64,000 nucleotides of DNA. Source: Microbacterium sp. CBA3102. Its GTDB lineage: Bacteria > Actinomycetota > Actinomycetes > Actinomycetales > Microbacteriaceae. Below the pieces are notes generated by a model that had not been told where the DNA came from, made no database searches, and was given only the letters and a program-made list of their open reading frames with translations. The position numbers and the translations under genes were made by a program. This document shows positions 20,367 through 29,084 of the stretch, in pieces. The stretch lies in the NCBI RefSeq assembly GCF_007954505.1, contig NZ_CP042412.1, forward strand, positions 3,162,001 to 3,226,000. Direction: 5' to 3'. Numbering within the stretch: position 1 is the stretch's first letter; every line of letters begins with the position of its first letter.

Positions 20367-21346
20367 CGGACGGTGTCCTCATCGAGGTCCCACATCCGGT
20401 AGGAGATGATGGCGCCCGCGGAGAACACCCCGTCATCCTTCAGCACCGTGCGTTCGATGCCGACGATCCGACCGGTCTCGCGCGACACCAGGATCAGGTC
20501 GCTCACGGCCTCGTCCGGTGACAGGACGCGGATGCCGGCCACCGGTCGGCCCAGTCGATCCGTCGTCGTCCCGAGAGCTTCGCCGCCGCCCGTCTCCGCG
20601 AGCAGAACGAGCAGTTCCTCGTGCTGCGCGTCGGTCAGCGTCCACTGGTCGAGCGCCGTGGTCATCGCCGTCTCCACCTCGAAGGCCGTCGGATCCTCCG
20701 GCATGCCGAACGCGCGGAGCATAGCGACCATGTCCTCGCCGGTCTCGCCGGGAACCGTCTTCCACGGGGTCTCGAAGTCGCCTTCTCCCATGATCAGATC
20801 GGTGACGACCTCGCCGCTGCTGGTGACCTCGGCCCCATTGCTGGCGACCGCGTCTTCCGGATCGTAGGGAACACCCGCGATGATGGTCATCCGTCCGGAA
20901 CCGTCGGGCTCCCAGGTGAGCGTCGAGAGCTGGGGGACGACGGTCGTGGTCTCGGTGTCGACCTCGACCGAGAATCCCCACGAGGCCGTCCTGACCGTGC
21001 GCGACGGGATCGAAGGTCCCGTCGAGTTCGCGAGGGCGACGCCCGCCTCATCGACGATCTGGGCGACGGTCGATGAGCCACTGAAGTCGAGCGGCGACGG
21101 CGTTCCGGCGACGGCGGCACCCTGCGGTGCGAAGACGGCGAACGCCAGCGCGGCGGACGCCGCGACCGCGGTGAGACCGCCGGCCCACCCGAGCGTGCGC
21201 GCGCGAGGTCGTCTCGGAGCACGCGTCGTGCGGAGGATGCGATCGCGGGTCGCGAGCGCCCGTACATCCGGCGACGCGTCACGAGGCGTGGAAGCAGGGT
21301 CGGCGTCGGTCAGCATGCGCTCGAGCACCGCGTTCTGCGTCATCAC
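20363..21346 (-). CDS. Membrane-anchored anti-sigma-like protein (CU044_5270-type)
   Basis: A 327-aa protein with a basic cytoplasmic N-terminus of about 50 residues, one membrane segment (about 51-73, TLGWAGGLTAVAASAALAFA) and an extracellular domain of about 250 residues. Its place between an ECF sigma gene and a secreted protein gene, with 4-base overlaps on both sides, is that of an anti-sigma factor or sensor; no HxxxCxxC zinc motif is present, so it is not a ZAS-type anti-sigma. Many actinobacteria have this sigma plus single-pass protein pairing. The signal it senses is unknown. Confidence 0.7.
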   Translation of the reverse strand: MMTQNAVLERMLTDADPASTPRDASPDVRALATRDRILRTTRAPRRPRARTLGWAGGLTAVAASAALAFAVFAPQGAAVAGTPSPLDFSGSSTVAQIVDEAGVALANSTGPSIPSRTVRTASWGFSVEVDTETTTVVPQLSTLTWEPDGSGRMTIIAGVPYDPEDAVASNGAEVTSSGEVVTDLIMGEGDFETPWKTVPGETGEDMVAMLRAFGMPEDPTAFEVETAMTTALDQWTLTDAQHEELLVLLAETGGGEALGTTTDRLGRPVAGIRVLSPDEAVSDLILVSRETGRIVGIERTVLKDDGVFSAGAIISYRMWDLDEDTVR

Positions 21347-21864
21347 CCGTCATCACCCCCTCCCAGGCCCAGCTCCGCACGCAGGCGATCCTGTGCTTGG
21401 CTCAGCCTCTTCCGCACGCGGAACTCGGAAGCGCGCATCAACTGCGCGATCTCCCCCACCGCGAGTCCATCCCAGTACGTCAGCATGATGATACGCCGTT
21501 GTTCCTGAGTGAGGACACCCAAAGCACGGATGACTTCGAAACGACCCTCCCGGCCGGATTCCTCGTCCTCCCCGAAGACCCCCCGATGCACGGCCTCGAG
21601 CGCACTGTGCGGCATCGACTTCGGTCCGACACGCGCACGCAGGTGCCGGTCGGCGACGCGGAGCAACCAGACCCGGCCGGGCGGACGAGCAGGCCGGAGC
21701 CGGGTCCACGCGCTCAGGAAGACCTCCGAGACGATCTCGGTGACTTCCTGGTCGTCCGCGACGACTCCTTCGATGTGGTGCCGAACTGCTGCCCAGTGCT
21801 CATCGAACACTCGGATGAAGACCTCGTCGCGCAGCGGATTCGGGTCTTCGCTGCGATCGTTCAT
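21343..21864 (-). CDS. ECF-type RNA polymerase sigma factor
   Basis: A 173-aa alternative sigma factor with only regions 2 and 4. Region 2 is the segment from FIRVFDEHWAAVRHHI to VFLSAWTRL; region 4 is LGVLTQEQRRIIMLTYWDGL through a helix-turn-helix, VGEIAQLMRASEFRVRKRLSQ. It directs transcription of a small regulon, probably including its own operon with the downstream membrane and secreted proteins. It starts 55 bp after the end of era. Confidence 0.9.
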   Translation of the reverse strand: MNDRSEDPNPLRDEVFIRVFDEHWAAVRHHIEGVVADDQEVTEIVSEVFLSAWTRLRPARPPGRVWLLRVADRHLRARVGPKSMPHSALEAVHRGVFGEDEESGREGRFEVIRALGVLTQEQRRIIMLTYWDGLAVGEIAQLMRASEFRVRKRLSQAQDRLRAELGLGGGDDG

Positions 21865-21918
21865 GTCGCCGGGGTCGGCGGCCTTCCCGCCGCCATCGAC
21901 GTGTGACCTGCTCGCATG

Positions 21919-22815
21919 TCAGAAGCCGAGTCTGCCGAGTTGCTTCGGGTCGCGCTGCCACTCCTTCGCGACCTTGACATGCAGGCCCAGGAACACACGG
22001 GTGCCGAGCAGTTCCTCGATACCGCTACGGGCACGAGCTCCCACCTCGCTGAGACGCTTGCCCTTGTGACCGATGATGATCGCCTTCTGGCTATCACGTT
22101 CCACCACGATCGAGGCGTGCACGTCGGTCAGGTCGGTGCCCTCGCGCGGCGCGATGTCGTCGATCACGATCGCTATCGAGTGCGGGAGCTCGTCACGCAC
22201 TCCTTCGAGCGCTGCTTCGCGGATCATCTCGGCGATGCGGTCCTCCTGGGACTCGTCCGTCGTGATCCCCTCCGGATACAAGGCGGGGCCCTTCGGCATC
22301 AGCAGCAGGATCTCGTCGGAGAGCACATCAAGCTGATCGCGGGTGAGTGCCGAGAGCGGGATGACCGCTGCCCAGTCCTCGCGCAGAGCATCCACCTCGA
22401 GCAGCCTCGCGGTGATCTCGTCACGGGCCGCCGCATCGGTCTTCGTCACGATCGCGATCTTCTTCGCCCGCGGGTAGCCGTCGAGCGAAGCCGCGATCCG
22501 TCGATCCCCCGGGCCGACCTTCTCAGTGGCCGGGACACAGAATCCGATCACGTCGACGTCACCGAGCACCTGCTCCACGAGGTCGTTCAACCGTTCGCCG
22601 AGCAACGTGCGCGGCTTGTGGATCCCCGGGGTGTCGACGATGACGAGCTGCCCTTCCGGGCGGTTCACGATGCCGCGGATGGCGCGCCGTGTCGTCTGGG
22701 GCTTCTCACTGGTGATCGCGATCTTCTCACCGACGAGAGCGTTCGTCAGCGTCGACTTGCCGACGTTGGGTCGACCGACGAACGTCACGAACCCGCTTCG
22801 GGTTTCCTCAGTCAT
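21919..22815 (-). CDS. era: GTPase Era
   Basis: Ribosome-assembly GTPase that binds the 3' end of 16S rRNA. The product is 298 aa. G1 is GRPNVGKSTLTNAL, G2 is the KPQTTRR segment, G3 is DTPGIHKP, G4 is TKTD, and the C-terminal KH domain includes IIGHKGKRLSEVGARAR. I chose ATG 22815, which overlaps the end of the corC-like gene; a start at 22833 would add six residues. It ends the operon HIT-phoH-ybeY-corC-era. Confidence 0.96.
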   Translation of the reverse strand: MTEETRSGFVTFVGRPNVGKSTLTNALVGEKIAITSEKPQTTRRAIRGIVNRPEGQLVIVDTPGIHKPRTLLGERLNDLVEQVLGDVDVIGFCVPATEKVGPGDRRIAASLDGYPRAKKIAIVTKTDAAARDEITARLLEVDALREDWAAVIPLSALTRDQLDVLSDEILLLMPKGPALYPEGITTDESQEDRIAEMIREAALEGVRDELPHSIAIVIDDIAPREGTDLTDVHASIVVERDSQKAIIIGHKGKRLSEVGARARSGIEELLGTRVFLGLHVKVAKEWQRDPKQLGRLGF

Positions 22816-24103
22816 CGTCTCGCTCTCCTTCATCCTGCGTCGCGACAGGTTCCCCTGCCGCCCGTTCCACGAACACCGTCGCGATCCCGCGACCACGACC
22901 ACGAGATGCCCCACCCGTCAGAACCAGCCCTGCCACGGTGGCCGTCGCGCCGGGCTGCGGAACCTGCCCCAGCGCCTTGCCGAGCAAGCCGCCGATCGAG
23001 TCGACGTCTTCATCCTCGAGTTCGAGGCCGAAGAGATCGCCCACGTCTTCGAGGGAGAGACGCGCACTCACGCGGTATCGTCCGTGACCGAGATCGACGA
23101 ATTCTGCGGATACCTGATCGTACTCATCCGAGATCTCTCCCACGAGTTCCTCGATCAGGTCCTCCAGCGTCACGAGCCCCGAGATTCCTCCGTGCTCGTC
23201 GATCACCAGGCACACGTGCACGGCGTCGCGCTTCATCTGCTGCAGCAGCGTCTCCGCGCGCATGGACTCCGGCACGAAGGTCGCAGGCCGTGCGATCGGC
23301 CGGATCGACGCGGCCCGCCAGGCGCTGTCATCGCGATACGCGAACTGCACGAGGTCCTTGAGATACAGAACGCCGACGACGTCATCCGCGTCATCATCCA
23401 CGACCGGCATCCTCGAGACGCCGCGGTTCAGGAACAGCGACATCGCCTCGTCGGTCGTGGCGGTCGCATCGACCGTCACCATCTCGGTCCGGGGCACCAT
23501 CACGGCGCGGACGAACTGATCGGTGAAATCGAACACCGAGTGGATGAGGTCGCGATCGTCTTCCTCGATGAGGTCGTTCGAGGCGGCCTCGTCGACCATG
23601 CTGAGCAGCTGATCCTCACTGGTGAAGGAGCTGCGGCCGGTGCCCGGCGTGACCCTGTTGCCCAGCACCACGAGCGCCTGGGCGAGCGGGCCGAGGATGA
23701 TGCGGAGGCCGCGCACGATCGACGCGGTCCGGCGGATCATGCCTTCGGCGTGCTGGCGGCCGAAGGAGCGCGGACTCGCACCGACGAGCACGAACGTGAT
23801 CGCCGTCATCAGCACGGCGGCGGCGAGCATCGCCCACCAGTTGTTGTCGATGAGGATCGTGAACGCGACCGTCACGAGGACGGCTGCGGTGACCTCCGCC
23901 AGCACGCGGATGAAGGCGACCGCGTTGACGTGCGCATCCAGATCGGCGGCGATGCGTCGCAGAGCCTTCGCTTTGCGCCCCTCATTCGCCATATCGGCGA
24001 GACCGACGCGGGAGGTGACACCGTACGCGGCATCGATCGCGGCCATGAGACCGCCGAAGGCGACCAGCAGGACGGCTCCGATGAGCAGGAGGACGGCCGT
24101 CAT
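22808..24103 (-). CDS. CNNM/CorC-family CBS-domain membrane protein
   Basis: A 431-aa protein of the hemolysin-like, CNNM/CorC cation-efflux family. The N-terminal DUF21 membrane part has four hydrophobic segments (residues about 1-180); two CBS domains follow (VPRTEMVTVDATATTDEAM to DDDADDVVGVLYLKDL and the second with CLVIDEHGGISGLVTLEDL); the C-terminal CorC_HlyC domain is at the end. Magnesium or cobalt export is the family role; here it is inferred. The gene sits between ybeY and era with ATGA-type overlaps, as in many actinobacteria. Confidence 0.92.
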   Translation of the reverse strand: MTAVLLLIGAVLLVAFGGLMAAIDAAYGVTSRVGLADMANEGRKAKALRRIAADLDAHVNAVAFIRVLAEVTAAVLVTVAFTILIDNNWWAMLAAAVLMTAITFVLVGASPRSFGRQHAEGMIRRTASIVRGLRIILGPLAQALVVLGNRVTPGTGRSSFTSEDQLLSMVDEAASNDLIEEDDRDLIHSVFDFTDQFVRAVMVPRTEMVTVDATATTDEAMSLFLNRGVSRMPVVDDDADDVVGVLYLKDLVQFAYRDDSAWRAASIRPIARPATFVPESMRAETLLQQMKRDAVHVCLVIDEHGGISGLVTLEDLIEELVGEISDEYDQVSAEFVDLGHGRYRVSARLSLEDVGDLFGLELEDEDVDSIGGLLGKALGQVPQPGATATVAGLVLTGGASRGRGRGIATVFVERAAGEPVATQDEGERDDD

Positions 24104-24558
24104 CGGCGGCGTTCGGACGCGGCGAAGCCCTGGATCAGCTCCTTCTGCAGTCCGAACATCTCACGCTCCTCGTCGGGTTCAGCATGATCGAAGCCGAGGA
24201 GGTGGAGCAGCCCGTGCGTGGTGAGCAGGATGAGCTCGTCCATCAGGGTGTGCTTCGCCGCCTGAGCCTGCGTCTCGGCCACCTGGGGGCACAGCACGAT
24301 GTCGCCCAGCAGTCCCGGAGCGGTCGGACGGTCCTCGGTACCGGGACGGAGCTCGTCCATCGGGAAGCTGAGCACGTCGGTGGGACCGGGCTCGTCCATC
24401 CACTGCACGTGAAGCGCCTCCATGGCACCCTCGTCCACGAGGACGATGGCGACCTCGGCATCCGGGCTGACGTGGAGCTGCGCGAGGTTGTAGTCCGTGA
24501 GCCGCTGCAGCACGGTCTCGTCGACGTCGATGGCCGACTCGTTGTTGATCTCGATCAT
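24100..24558 (-). CDS. ybeY: Endoribonuclease YbeY (16S rRNA maturation)
   Basis: A 152-aa metalloprotein of the UPF0054 family that takes part in 16S rRNA 3'-end processing and ribosome quality control. The zinc-binding signature HGLLHLLGFDHAEPDEE is near the C-terminus, and TDVLSFPMDE is in the centre. Overlaps of 4 bases with phoH upstream and the corC-like gene downstream indicate coupled translation. Confidence 0.96.
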   Translation of the reverse strand: MIEINNESAIDVDETVLQRLTDYNLAQLHVSPDAEVAIVLVDEGAMEALHVQWMDEPGPTDVLSFPMDELRPGTEDRPTAPGLLGDIVLCPQVAETQAQAAKHTLMDELILLTTHGLLHLLGFDHAEPDEEREMFGLQKELIQGFAASERRR

Positions 24559-25673
24559 GAGAGTCCTCGTTTCGGCATGCGGTCCCGCGGTCCGGGGCGC
24601 TGCGCCCCTCGGCGGTCGGCCCTGTTGGCGAACTCGGCGGCCTGTTCGCGTTCGAAGCGCTGGGCGGTGCGCTTCTCGTCGTACTCGCTGTACGCGTCGA
24701 CGATGCGGCCGACCAACGAGTGCCGCACGACGTCGGCGCTCGTGAGCCGCGCGAAGTGGATGTCGTCGATACCGTCGAGCACACGCGTCACGAGTCGGAG
24801 ACCGGACGAGCCCTGCGGGAGGTCGACCTGGGTGATGTCGCCCGTCACCACCATCCGCGTGCCGAAGCCGAGACGGGTGAGGAACATCTTCATCTGCTCG
24901 GGCGTGGTGTTCTGGGCCTCGTCGAGCACGACGAAAGAATCGTTCAGCGTGCGCCCGCGCATGTAAGCGAGCGGAGCGACCTCGATGGTCCCCGTCGCCA
25001 TCAGACGCGGGACGATCTCCGGGTCCATCATCTCGTTGAGGGCGTCGTACAACGGCCGCAGGTACGGGTCGATCTTGTCGGTGAGCGTGCCGGGAAGGAA
25101 CCCGAGCCGCTCCCCCGCCTCGACCGCGGGCCGCGTGAGGATGATCCGGGTGACCTCCTTGCGCTGCAGCGCCTGAACGGCCTTCGCCATCGCGAGGTAG
25201 GTCTTGCCGGTACCAGCAGGGCCGATGCCGAAGACGACCGTGTTCTCCTCGATCGCGTCGACGTACTCCTTCTGGCCGAGGGTCTTCGGACGGATCACCT
25301 TGCCGCGCGTCGTCAGGATCGCCTCACCGAGCACCTCGCTGGGACGCGGTCCCCCCTCCTGACGCAGCATGCGTGCGGAACTGGAGACGTCGCTCGGAGC
25401 CAGATCGTGCCCGGCCCGGGTCATCGCGAGCAGCTCCTCCACGAGCGTCTTCGCCTTCCCGACCGCGTCGGTGTCACCGCTGAGGGTGATCTCGTTCCCG
25501 CGGACGAGCACCTGGACGTCAGGATGCTCCCTCTCGAGCATCCGCAGCAGACGGTCCTGCGGGCCGAGCAGCTGCACCATGGCGACTCCGTCGGCATAGA
25601 TCGTCTCGACGGACTCGGGAGGCCGGCCGCCCAGGCTGCGCTCCTGCGGTTCGTGATTCTCAGGCACCGACAC
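24555..25673 (-). CDS. phoH: PhoH-family ATPase
   Basis: A 372-aa PhoH-like protein, an ATPase related to helicase domains and linked to RNA metabolism. An N-terminal KH-like part (VQLLGPQDRLLRMLE...VLVRGNEITLSGD) is followed by Walker A IGPAGTGKTYLAMA, the segment ILTRPAVEAGERLGFLPG, Walker B FVVLDEAQNTT and GDITQVDLPQGSSSGL-type sensor residues (GDITQVDLPQG is visible). It is in an operon with the HIT, ybeY, corC-like and era genes. The N-terminus overlaps the HIT gene by 14 bases. Confidence 0.95.
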   Translation of the reverse strand: MSVPENHEPQERSLGGRPPESVETIYADGVAMVQLLGPQDRLLRMLEREHPDVQVLVRGNEITLSGDTDAVGKAKTLVEELLAMTRAGHDLAPSDVSSSARMLRQEGGPRPSEVLGEAILTTRGKVIRPKTLGQKEYVDAIEENTVVFGIGPAGTGKTYLAMAKAVQALQRKEVTRIILTRPAVEAGERLGFLPGTLTDKIDPYLRPLYDALNEMMDPEIVPRLMATGTIEVAPLAYMRGRTLNDSFVVLDEAQNTTPEQMKMFLTRLGFGTRMVVTGDITQVDLPQGSSGLRLVTRVLDGIDDIHFARLTSADVVRHSLVGRIVDAYSEYDEKRTAQRFEREQAAEFANRADRRGAQRPGPRDRMPKRGLS

Positions 25674-26010
25674 TCTTCTCAGTCAATCCTCCGGCCAGCA
25701 CATGCGCATGGACGTGGAAAACGGTCTGTCCGGCACCGGCGCCGGTGTTGAAGACGAGGCGGAAGTCGCCGTCGTCGCTGTGCTCCGCAGCCAACTCCGT
25801 GGCGAACGCGACCATCTCGGCCAGGAGCGACGGGTCTCCGGCAGCGAGTTCGGTGACGTCGCGGTAGTCGGCGGACTTGGGTACGACGAGCAGGTGCACG
25901 GGAGCCTGCGGAGCGATGTCCCGCAGCGCGAAGACCCGCTCCGTCTCCCCGAGGATCTCGGCAGGGATCTCCCCGTTCAGAATGCGCGTGAAGATCGAGG
26001 GTTCCGTCAT
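25660..26010 (-). CDS. HIT-family nucleotide hydrolase/transferase
   Basis: A 116-aa histidine-triad protein (HINT type). The signature HVHAHVLAG fits HxHxHxx, preceded by FNTGAGAGQTVFH. Such proteins cleave phosphoramidates and adenylylated groups. It is the first gene of the operon that continues to era. A TAGACT box ends 8 bases before its ATG, so the operon transcript is probably leaderless at this gene. Confidence 0.93.
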   Translation of the reverse strand: MTEPSIFTRILNGEIPAEILGETERVFALRDIAPQAPVHLLVVPKSADYRDVTELAAGDPSLLAEMVAFATELAAEHSDDGDFRLVFNTGAGAGQTVFHVHAHVLAGGLTEKSVGA

Positions 26011-26017
26011 GTGCTCA

Positions 26018-26023
26018 AGTCTA
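26018..26023 (-). promoter_or_regulatory. -10 box of the HIT-phoH-ybeY-corC-era operon
   Basis: TAGACT on the minus strand lies 8 bases ahead of the HIT ATG, in the 57-bp gap after rsmE. It suggests that this operon has its own leaderless promoter in addition to any read-through from the CIRCE-controlled genes upstream. Confidence 0.55.
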
Positions 26024-26067
26024 CTGATCGCGGCATGCGCGCTCCCCTGTCGCCTCGGCGCGGGAGG

Positions 26068-26796
26068 TCACCAGCGCCCGAGGGTCACGGAGAGCACGGC
26101 GATCGCGGCCGGACCTGCCGTCGATGTGCGCAGCACCGTGTCGCCGAGACGCACGCGCTCGGCACCCGCCTCGGTGAGCCGGTCGAGTTCCTCGTCCGAG
26201 ATCCCGCCTTCCGGCCCCACCACCAGCATCAGATCACGGCCGTCTGCCTCGATCTCCGACAGGCGCACCGCCGCGGTGGGGTCGAGCACGAGGAGACGCT
26301 GTGAGCTCGCACGTTCGGCGAGTCGTTTCGTCGACACCGGCGCGACGACGTCCGGAAGCCACGCGCGGTGGGCCTGCTTGGCGGCTTCGCGGACGATGGT
26401 CGACCACCGCTCGCGGCCCTTCACCGCCTTCGGCCCTTCCCAGCGGGAGACACTGCGCGCCGCCTGCCAGGGCACGATCTCGTCGACTCCGAGCTCGCAG
26501 GCCGCCTGCACGGCGAGCTCGTCCCGGTCGCCCTTCGCCAGCGCCTGGACGAGGGTGATCCGCGGAGACGGAGCCGGGTGCTCCGAGCGCCGGGCGATTC
26601 GCACCTCCACGCGTGTCGGGGACACCTCCTCCGCTGCACCGGTCAGCCACACTCCTGCTCCGTCGCCGACGGTCACCTCTTCACCGACCCGAAGTCGACG
26701 GACGACGGCCGCGTGCTTCGCCTCGGCCCCGGTCAAGGAGACGACATCGCCGGCGACCGCGTCCGATGCCGACTCGACCACGAAGTGCAGCGCCAT
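26068..26796 (-). CDS. rsmE: 16S rRNA m3U1498 methyltransferase RsmE
   Basis: SPOUT-family methyltransferase acting on U1498 of 16S rRNA. The product is 242 aa with the N-terminal PUA-like part (VESASDAVAGDVVSLTGAEAKHAAVVRRLRVGE) and the C-terminal knot including MLVVGPEGGISDEELDRL and VRLGDTVLRTSTAGPAAI. It starts 2 bp after the dnaJ stop, an order (hrcA-dnaJ-rsmE) usual in actinobacteria. Confidence 0.95.
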   Translation of the reverse strand: MALHFVVESASDAVAGDVVSLTGAEAKHAAVVRRLRVGEEVTVGDGAGVWLTGAAEEVSPTRVEVRIARRSEHPAPSPRITLVQALAKGDRDELAVQAACELGVDEIVPWQAARSVSRWEGPKAVKGRERWSTIVREAAKQAHRAWLPDVVAPVSTKRLAERASSQRLLVLDPTAAVRLSEIEADGRDLMLVVGPEGGISDEELDRLTEAGAERVRLGDTVLRTSTAGPAAIAVLSVTLGRW

Positions 26797-26798
26797 GA

Positions 26799-27914
26799 TC
26801 AGTGGCTGCGGAAACGATCGCGGAGCTTCGAGAAGAGGCCCTGCTGGAACTGCGCGAGCTGGGGGTCCGGGGCCTTGGTCTTCTTCGCGAAGTCCTCGAT
26901 GAGAGCCCGCTGCGCCGAATCGAGCCTGGTCGGGGTGAGCACCTGGACGCCGACGCGCAGATCACCGCGCTGCGTGCCACGGAGCGGGGTGATGCCTCGC
27001 CCCTTGATGGTCAGCACGTCACCGGACTGCACGCCGGCCCGGATCTCGAGATCGACCTCACCATCCAGTCCCTGGATCGTGGTCTCGGTGCCGAGGATCG
27101 CGTCGGTCATCGACACTTCGAGCGTCGCGAGCAGGTCATCGCCGTCACGGCTGAACGCCGGGTGGGCGTTGACCGTCACCTCGACGTACAGATCTCCGTT
27201 CGGACCGCCCGCCTTGCCGACCTCCCCGGAACCGGGGAGCTGGAGGCGGAGTCCGGTCTCGACGCCGGCCGGGATGTCGAGGGAGACCGTCCGACGCGAG
27301 CGCACGCGTCCCTGCCCGCCGCAGGTGCCGCACGGATGCGGGATGGTGGTGCCGTACCCCTCGCAGGTGCCGCACGGCTGGGAGGTCACGACGTTGCCGA
27401 GGAGGCTCCGCACCTGTCGCTGCACGTGCCCCGAGCCACCGCAGATGTCGCACGTGACGGGCGAGGTGCCCTCCTGGCAGCAGGACCCCTGACAGGTCTC
27501 GCACAGCACGGCCGTATCGACCTCGATGTCGCGATGCGCACCGAACACCACGTCGCCCAGATCGAGGGACACCCGCACGAGTGCGTCCTGCCCGCGCTCC
27601 CGACGCGAACGCGGACGCGCGCCGCGCCCACCGCCCTGCGACGCACCGAAGAAGGTCTCGAAGATGTCCCCGAAGCCGCCGAAGCCGCCGAAGTTGCCGG
27701 CAGCGCCGTCCCCGCCGCCCATGTCGTAGCGGCGACGCGAGTCGTCATCGCTGAGGACGTCGTACGCGTGGGTGACGAGCTTGAAGCGCTCCGCTGCGTC
27801 TTCACCGGGATTCACATCCGGGTGCAGCTGTCGCGCAAGACGTCGATACGCCTTCTTGATCTCGTCGGTGGAAGCGTCCCGGGACACCCCGAGAACCTCA
27901 TAGTGGTCCGCCAC
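26799..27914 (-). CDS. dnaJ: Chaperone DnaJ (type I)
   Basis: Hsp40 co-chaperone that feeds substrates to DnaK. The product is 371 aa: J domain with the HPD motif ([11 protein letters not shown]), a Gly-rich linker (residues about 70-105), a zinc-binding region, and two beta-barrel C-terminal domains. Of the four CxxCxGxG repeats, three are standard ([24 protein letters not shown]); the first reads CETCQGSCC, with a Cys in place of the last Gly. It lies 36 bp after hrcA and is expected to be under the same CIRCE operator. Confidence 0.96.
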   Translation of the reverse strand: MADHYEVLGVSRDASTDEIKKAYRRLARQLHPDVNPGEDAAERFKLVTHAYDVLSDDDSRRRYDMGGGDGAAGNFGGFGGFGDIFETFFGASQGGGRGARPRSRRERGQDALVRVSLDLGDVVFGAHRDIEVDTAVLCETCQGSCCQEGTSPVTCDICGGSGHVQRQVRSLLGNVVTSQPCGTCEGYGTTIPHPCGTCGGQGRVRSRRTVSLDIPAGVETGLRLQLPGSGEVGKAGGPNGDLYVEVTVNAHPAFSRDGDDLLATLEVSMTDAILGTETTIQGLDGEVDLEIRAGVQSGDVLTIKGRGITPLRGTQRGDLRVGVQVLTPTRLDSAQRALIEDFAKKTKAPDPQLAQFQQGLFSKLRDRFRSH

Positions 27915-27950
27915 AATCGCCTTTCTGCGTGTGTTCTCTCGGCGGCCGCG

Positions 27951-28982
27951 TCAGCGGCCGGCCTCGTCTTCGTCGAGCATCCGCGACAGGTAGCGGGCAA
28001 CGGCCCGTGCTGCGGCGAGGTTGCTCGGGTAGTCCATGCGCGTCGGCCCCATGACGCCGACCCGCGCCGTACCGCTCGGGGCGGCGTAGTTGCTGGCGAC
28101 GATCGATGCCTCACCGAGGCCGAACGGCGCGTTCTCCGTGCCGATGCTGGCCGCGAGTCCGTGCTCGTCGGTCACCATCTCGCTCATCAGCCGCAGCAGC
28201 GTCACCTGCTCCTCGATCGCTTCGAGAAGCGGGTGGATGCTTCCACGGAAGTCCTGTTCTCGACGTGCGAGGGTGGCGGCACCCGCCATCACCAGACGCT
28301 CCTGCCGGAACCCGCCGAGTTCATCCATCACGACACCGGCGATCGAACGCAGCACGCGGTCCTTGGCCACCTCATCCGCCGCGAGCAGCCCCTGAAGCCG
28401 ATCGGATGCCTCGCCGATGCCCTGCCCCGTGATCAGTGCCGATAGGCGCGCCCGCAGCACCGCCATCTCGGCCTCGTCGATCGCCTCCGGCAGCATGGCC
28501 ACACGCTGCGACACTCCCCCGGCGTCGGTGACGAGGACGATCAGGAGCCGATTGGGCGCCAGCGCGACGAGCTCCACATGCGTGACGTGTGCGCGGGCGA
28601 ACGAGGGGTACTGCGCGAGTGCGACCTGGCCGGTGAGCTGGGTCAGCACCCGGACCGTGCGCACCATGAGGTCGTCGAGGTCGGCCGGCTCGCCGAGGAA
28701 CGACTCGATGGCGGACCGCTGCGCCGAGGAGAGTGGTCGCAGCTGCGCGAGATGATTCACGAAGACGCGATAGCCCTTGTCGGTGGGCACCCGCCCTGAA
28801 GACGTGTGCGGCGCCGTGATGAGTTCTTCGTCTTCGAGCAGCGCCATGTCGTTGCGGATGGTCGCCGCGGAGACCCCGAAGGAGTGGCGGTCCACGATGG
28901 AACGGCTGCCGACGGGTTCGTGGGTCTCGACGTAGTCCTGCACGATCGCGCGGAGAACCTGGAGTCCTCGCTCTGTGACCAT
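27951..28982 (-). CDS. hrcA: Heat-inducible transcription repressor HrcA
   Basis: Represses heat-shock genes by binding CIRCE operators. The product is 343 aa from the ATG at 28982. The N-terminal winged helix carries GLQVLRAIVQDYVETHEPVG and VSAATIRNDMALLEDE, followed by the HrcA family domain with VGVMGPTRMDYPSNLAAARAV near the end. I preferred ATG 28982 because it has a GGAAGGGAAGG ribosome-binding site; the in-frame ATG at 29003 lies inside the CIRCE element. A CIRCE copy in its own promoter indicates autoregulation. Confidence 0.95.
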   Translation of the reverse strand: MVTERGLQVLRAIVQDYVETHEPVGSRSIVDRHSFGVSAATIRNDMALLEDEELITAPHTSSGRVPTDKGYRVFVNHLAQLRPLSSAQRSAIESFLGEPADLDDLMVRTVRVLTQLTGQVALAQYPSFARAHVTHVELVALAPNRLLIVLVTDAGGVSQRVAMLPEAIDEAEMAVLRARLSALITGQGIGEASDRLQGLLAADEVAKDRVLRSIAGVVMDELGGFRQERLVMAGAATLARREQDFRGSIHPLLEAIEEQVTLLRLMSEMVTDEHGLAASIGTENAPFGLGEASIVASNYAAPSGTARVGVMGPTRMDYPSNLAAARAVARYLSRMLDEDEAGR

Positions 28983-28996
28983 CGCCTTCCCTTCCG

Positions 28997-29023
28997 CTGG
29001 CACTCGGACGTTCAGAGTGCCAA
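28997..29023. promoter_or_regulatory. CIRCE operator of the hrcA-dnaJ operon
   Basis: CTGGCACTC, nine bases, GAGTGCCAA. The consensus is TTAGCACTC-N9-GAGTGCTAA, so 15 of 18 arm bases match and the arms pair with each other. A minus-strand TAGGAT box (29028-29023) directly abuts it, so HrcA bound here would cover the transcription start. Confidence 0.92.
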
Positions 29024-29028
29024 TCCTA
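29023..29028 (-). promoter_or_regulatory. -10 box of the hrcA promoter
   Basis: TAGGAT on the minus strand touches the end of the CIRCE operator. The transcript would start inside the operator, about 30 bases ahead of the hrcA ATG, leaving room for the ribosome-binding site. Confidence 0.55.
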
Positions 29029-29084
29029 CCCCGTTCAGCTCGGTAATCTCCGTACTGCAGACGCGCAACCCTAGGATGACGCTC

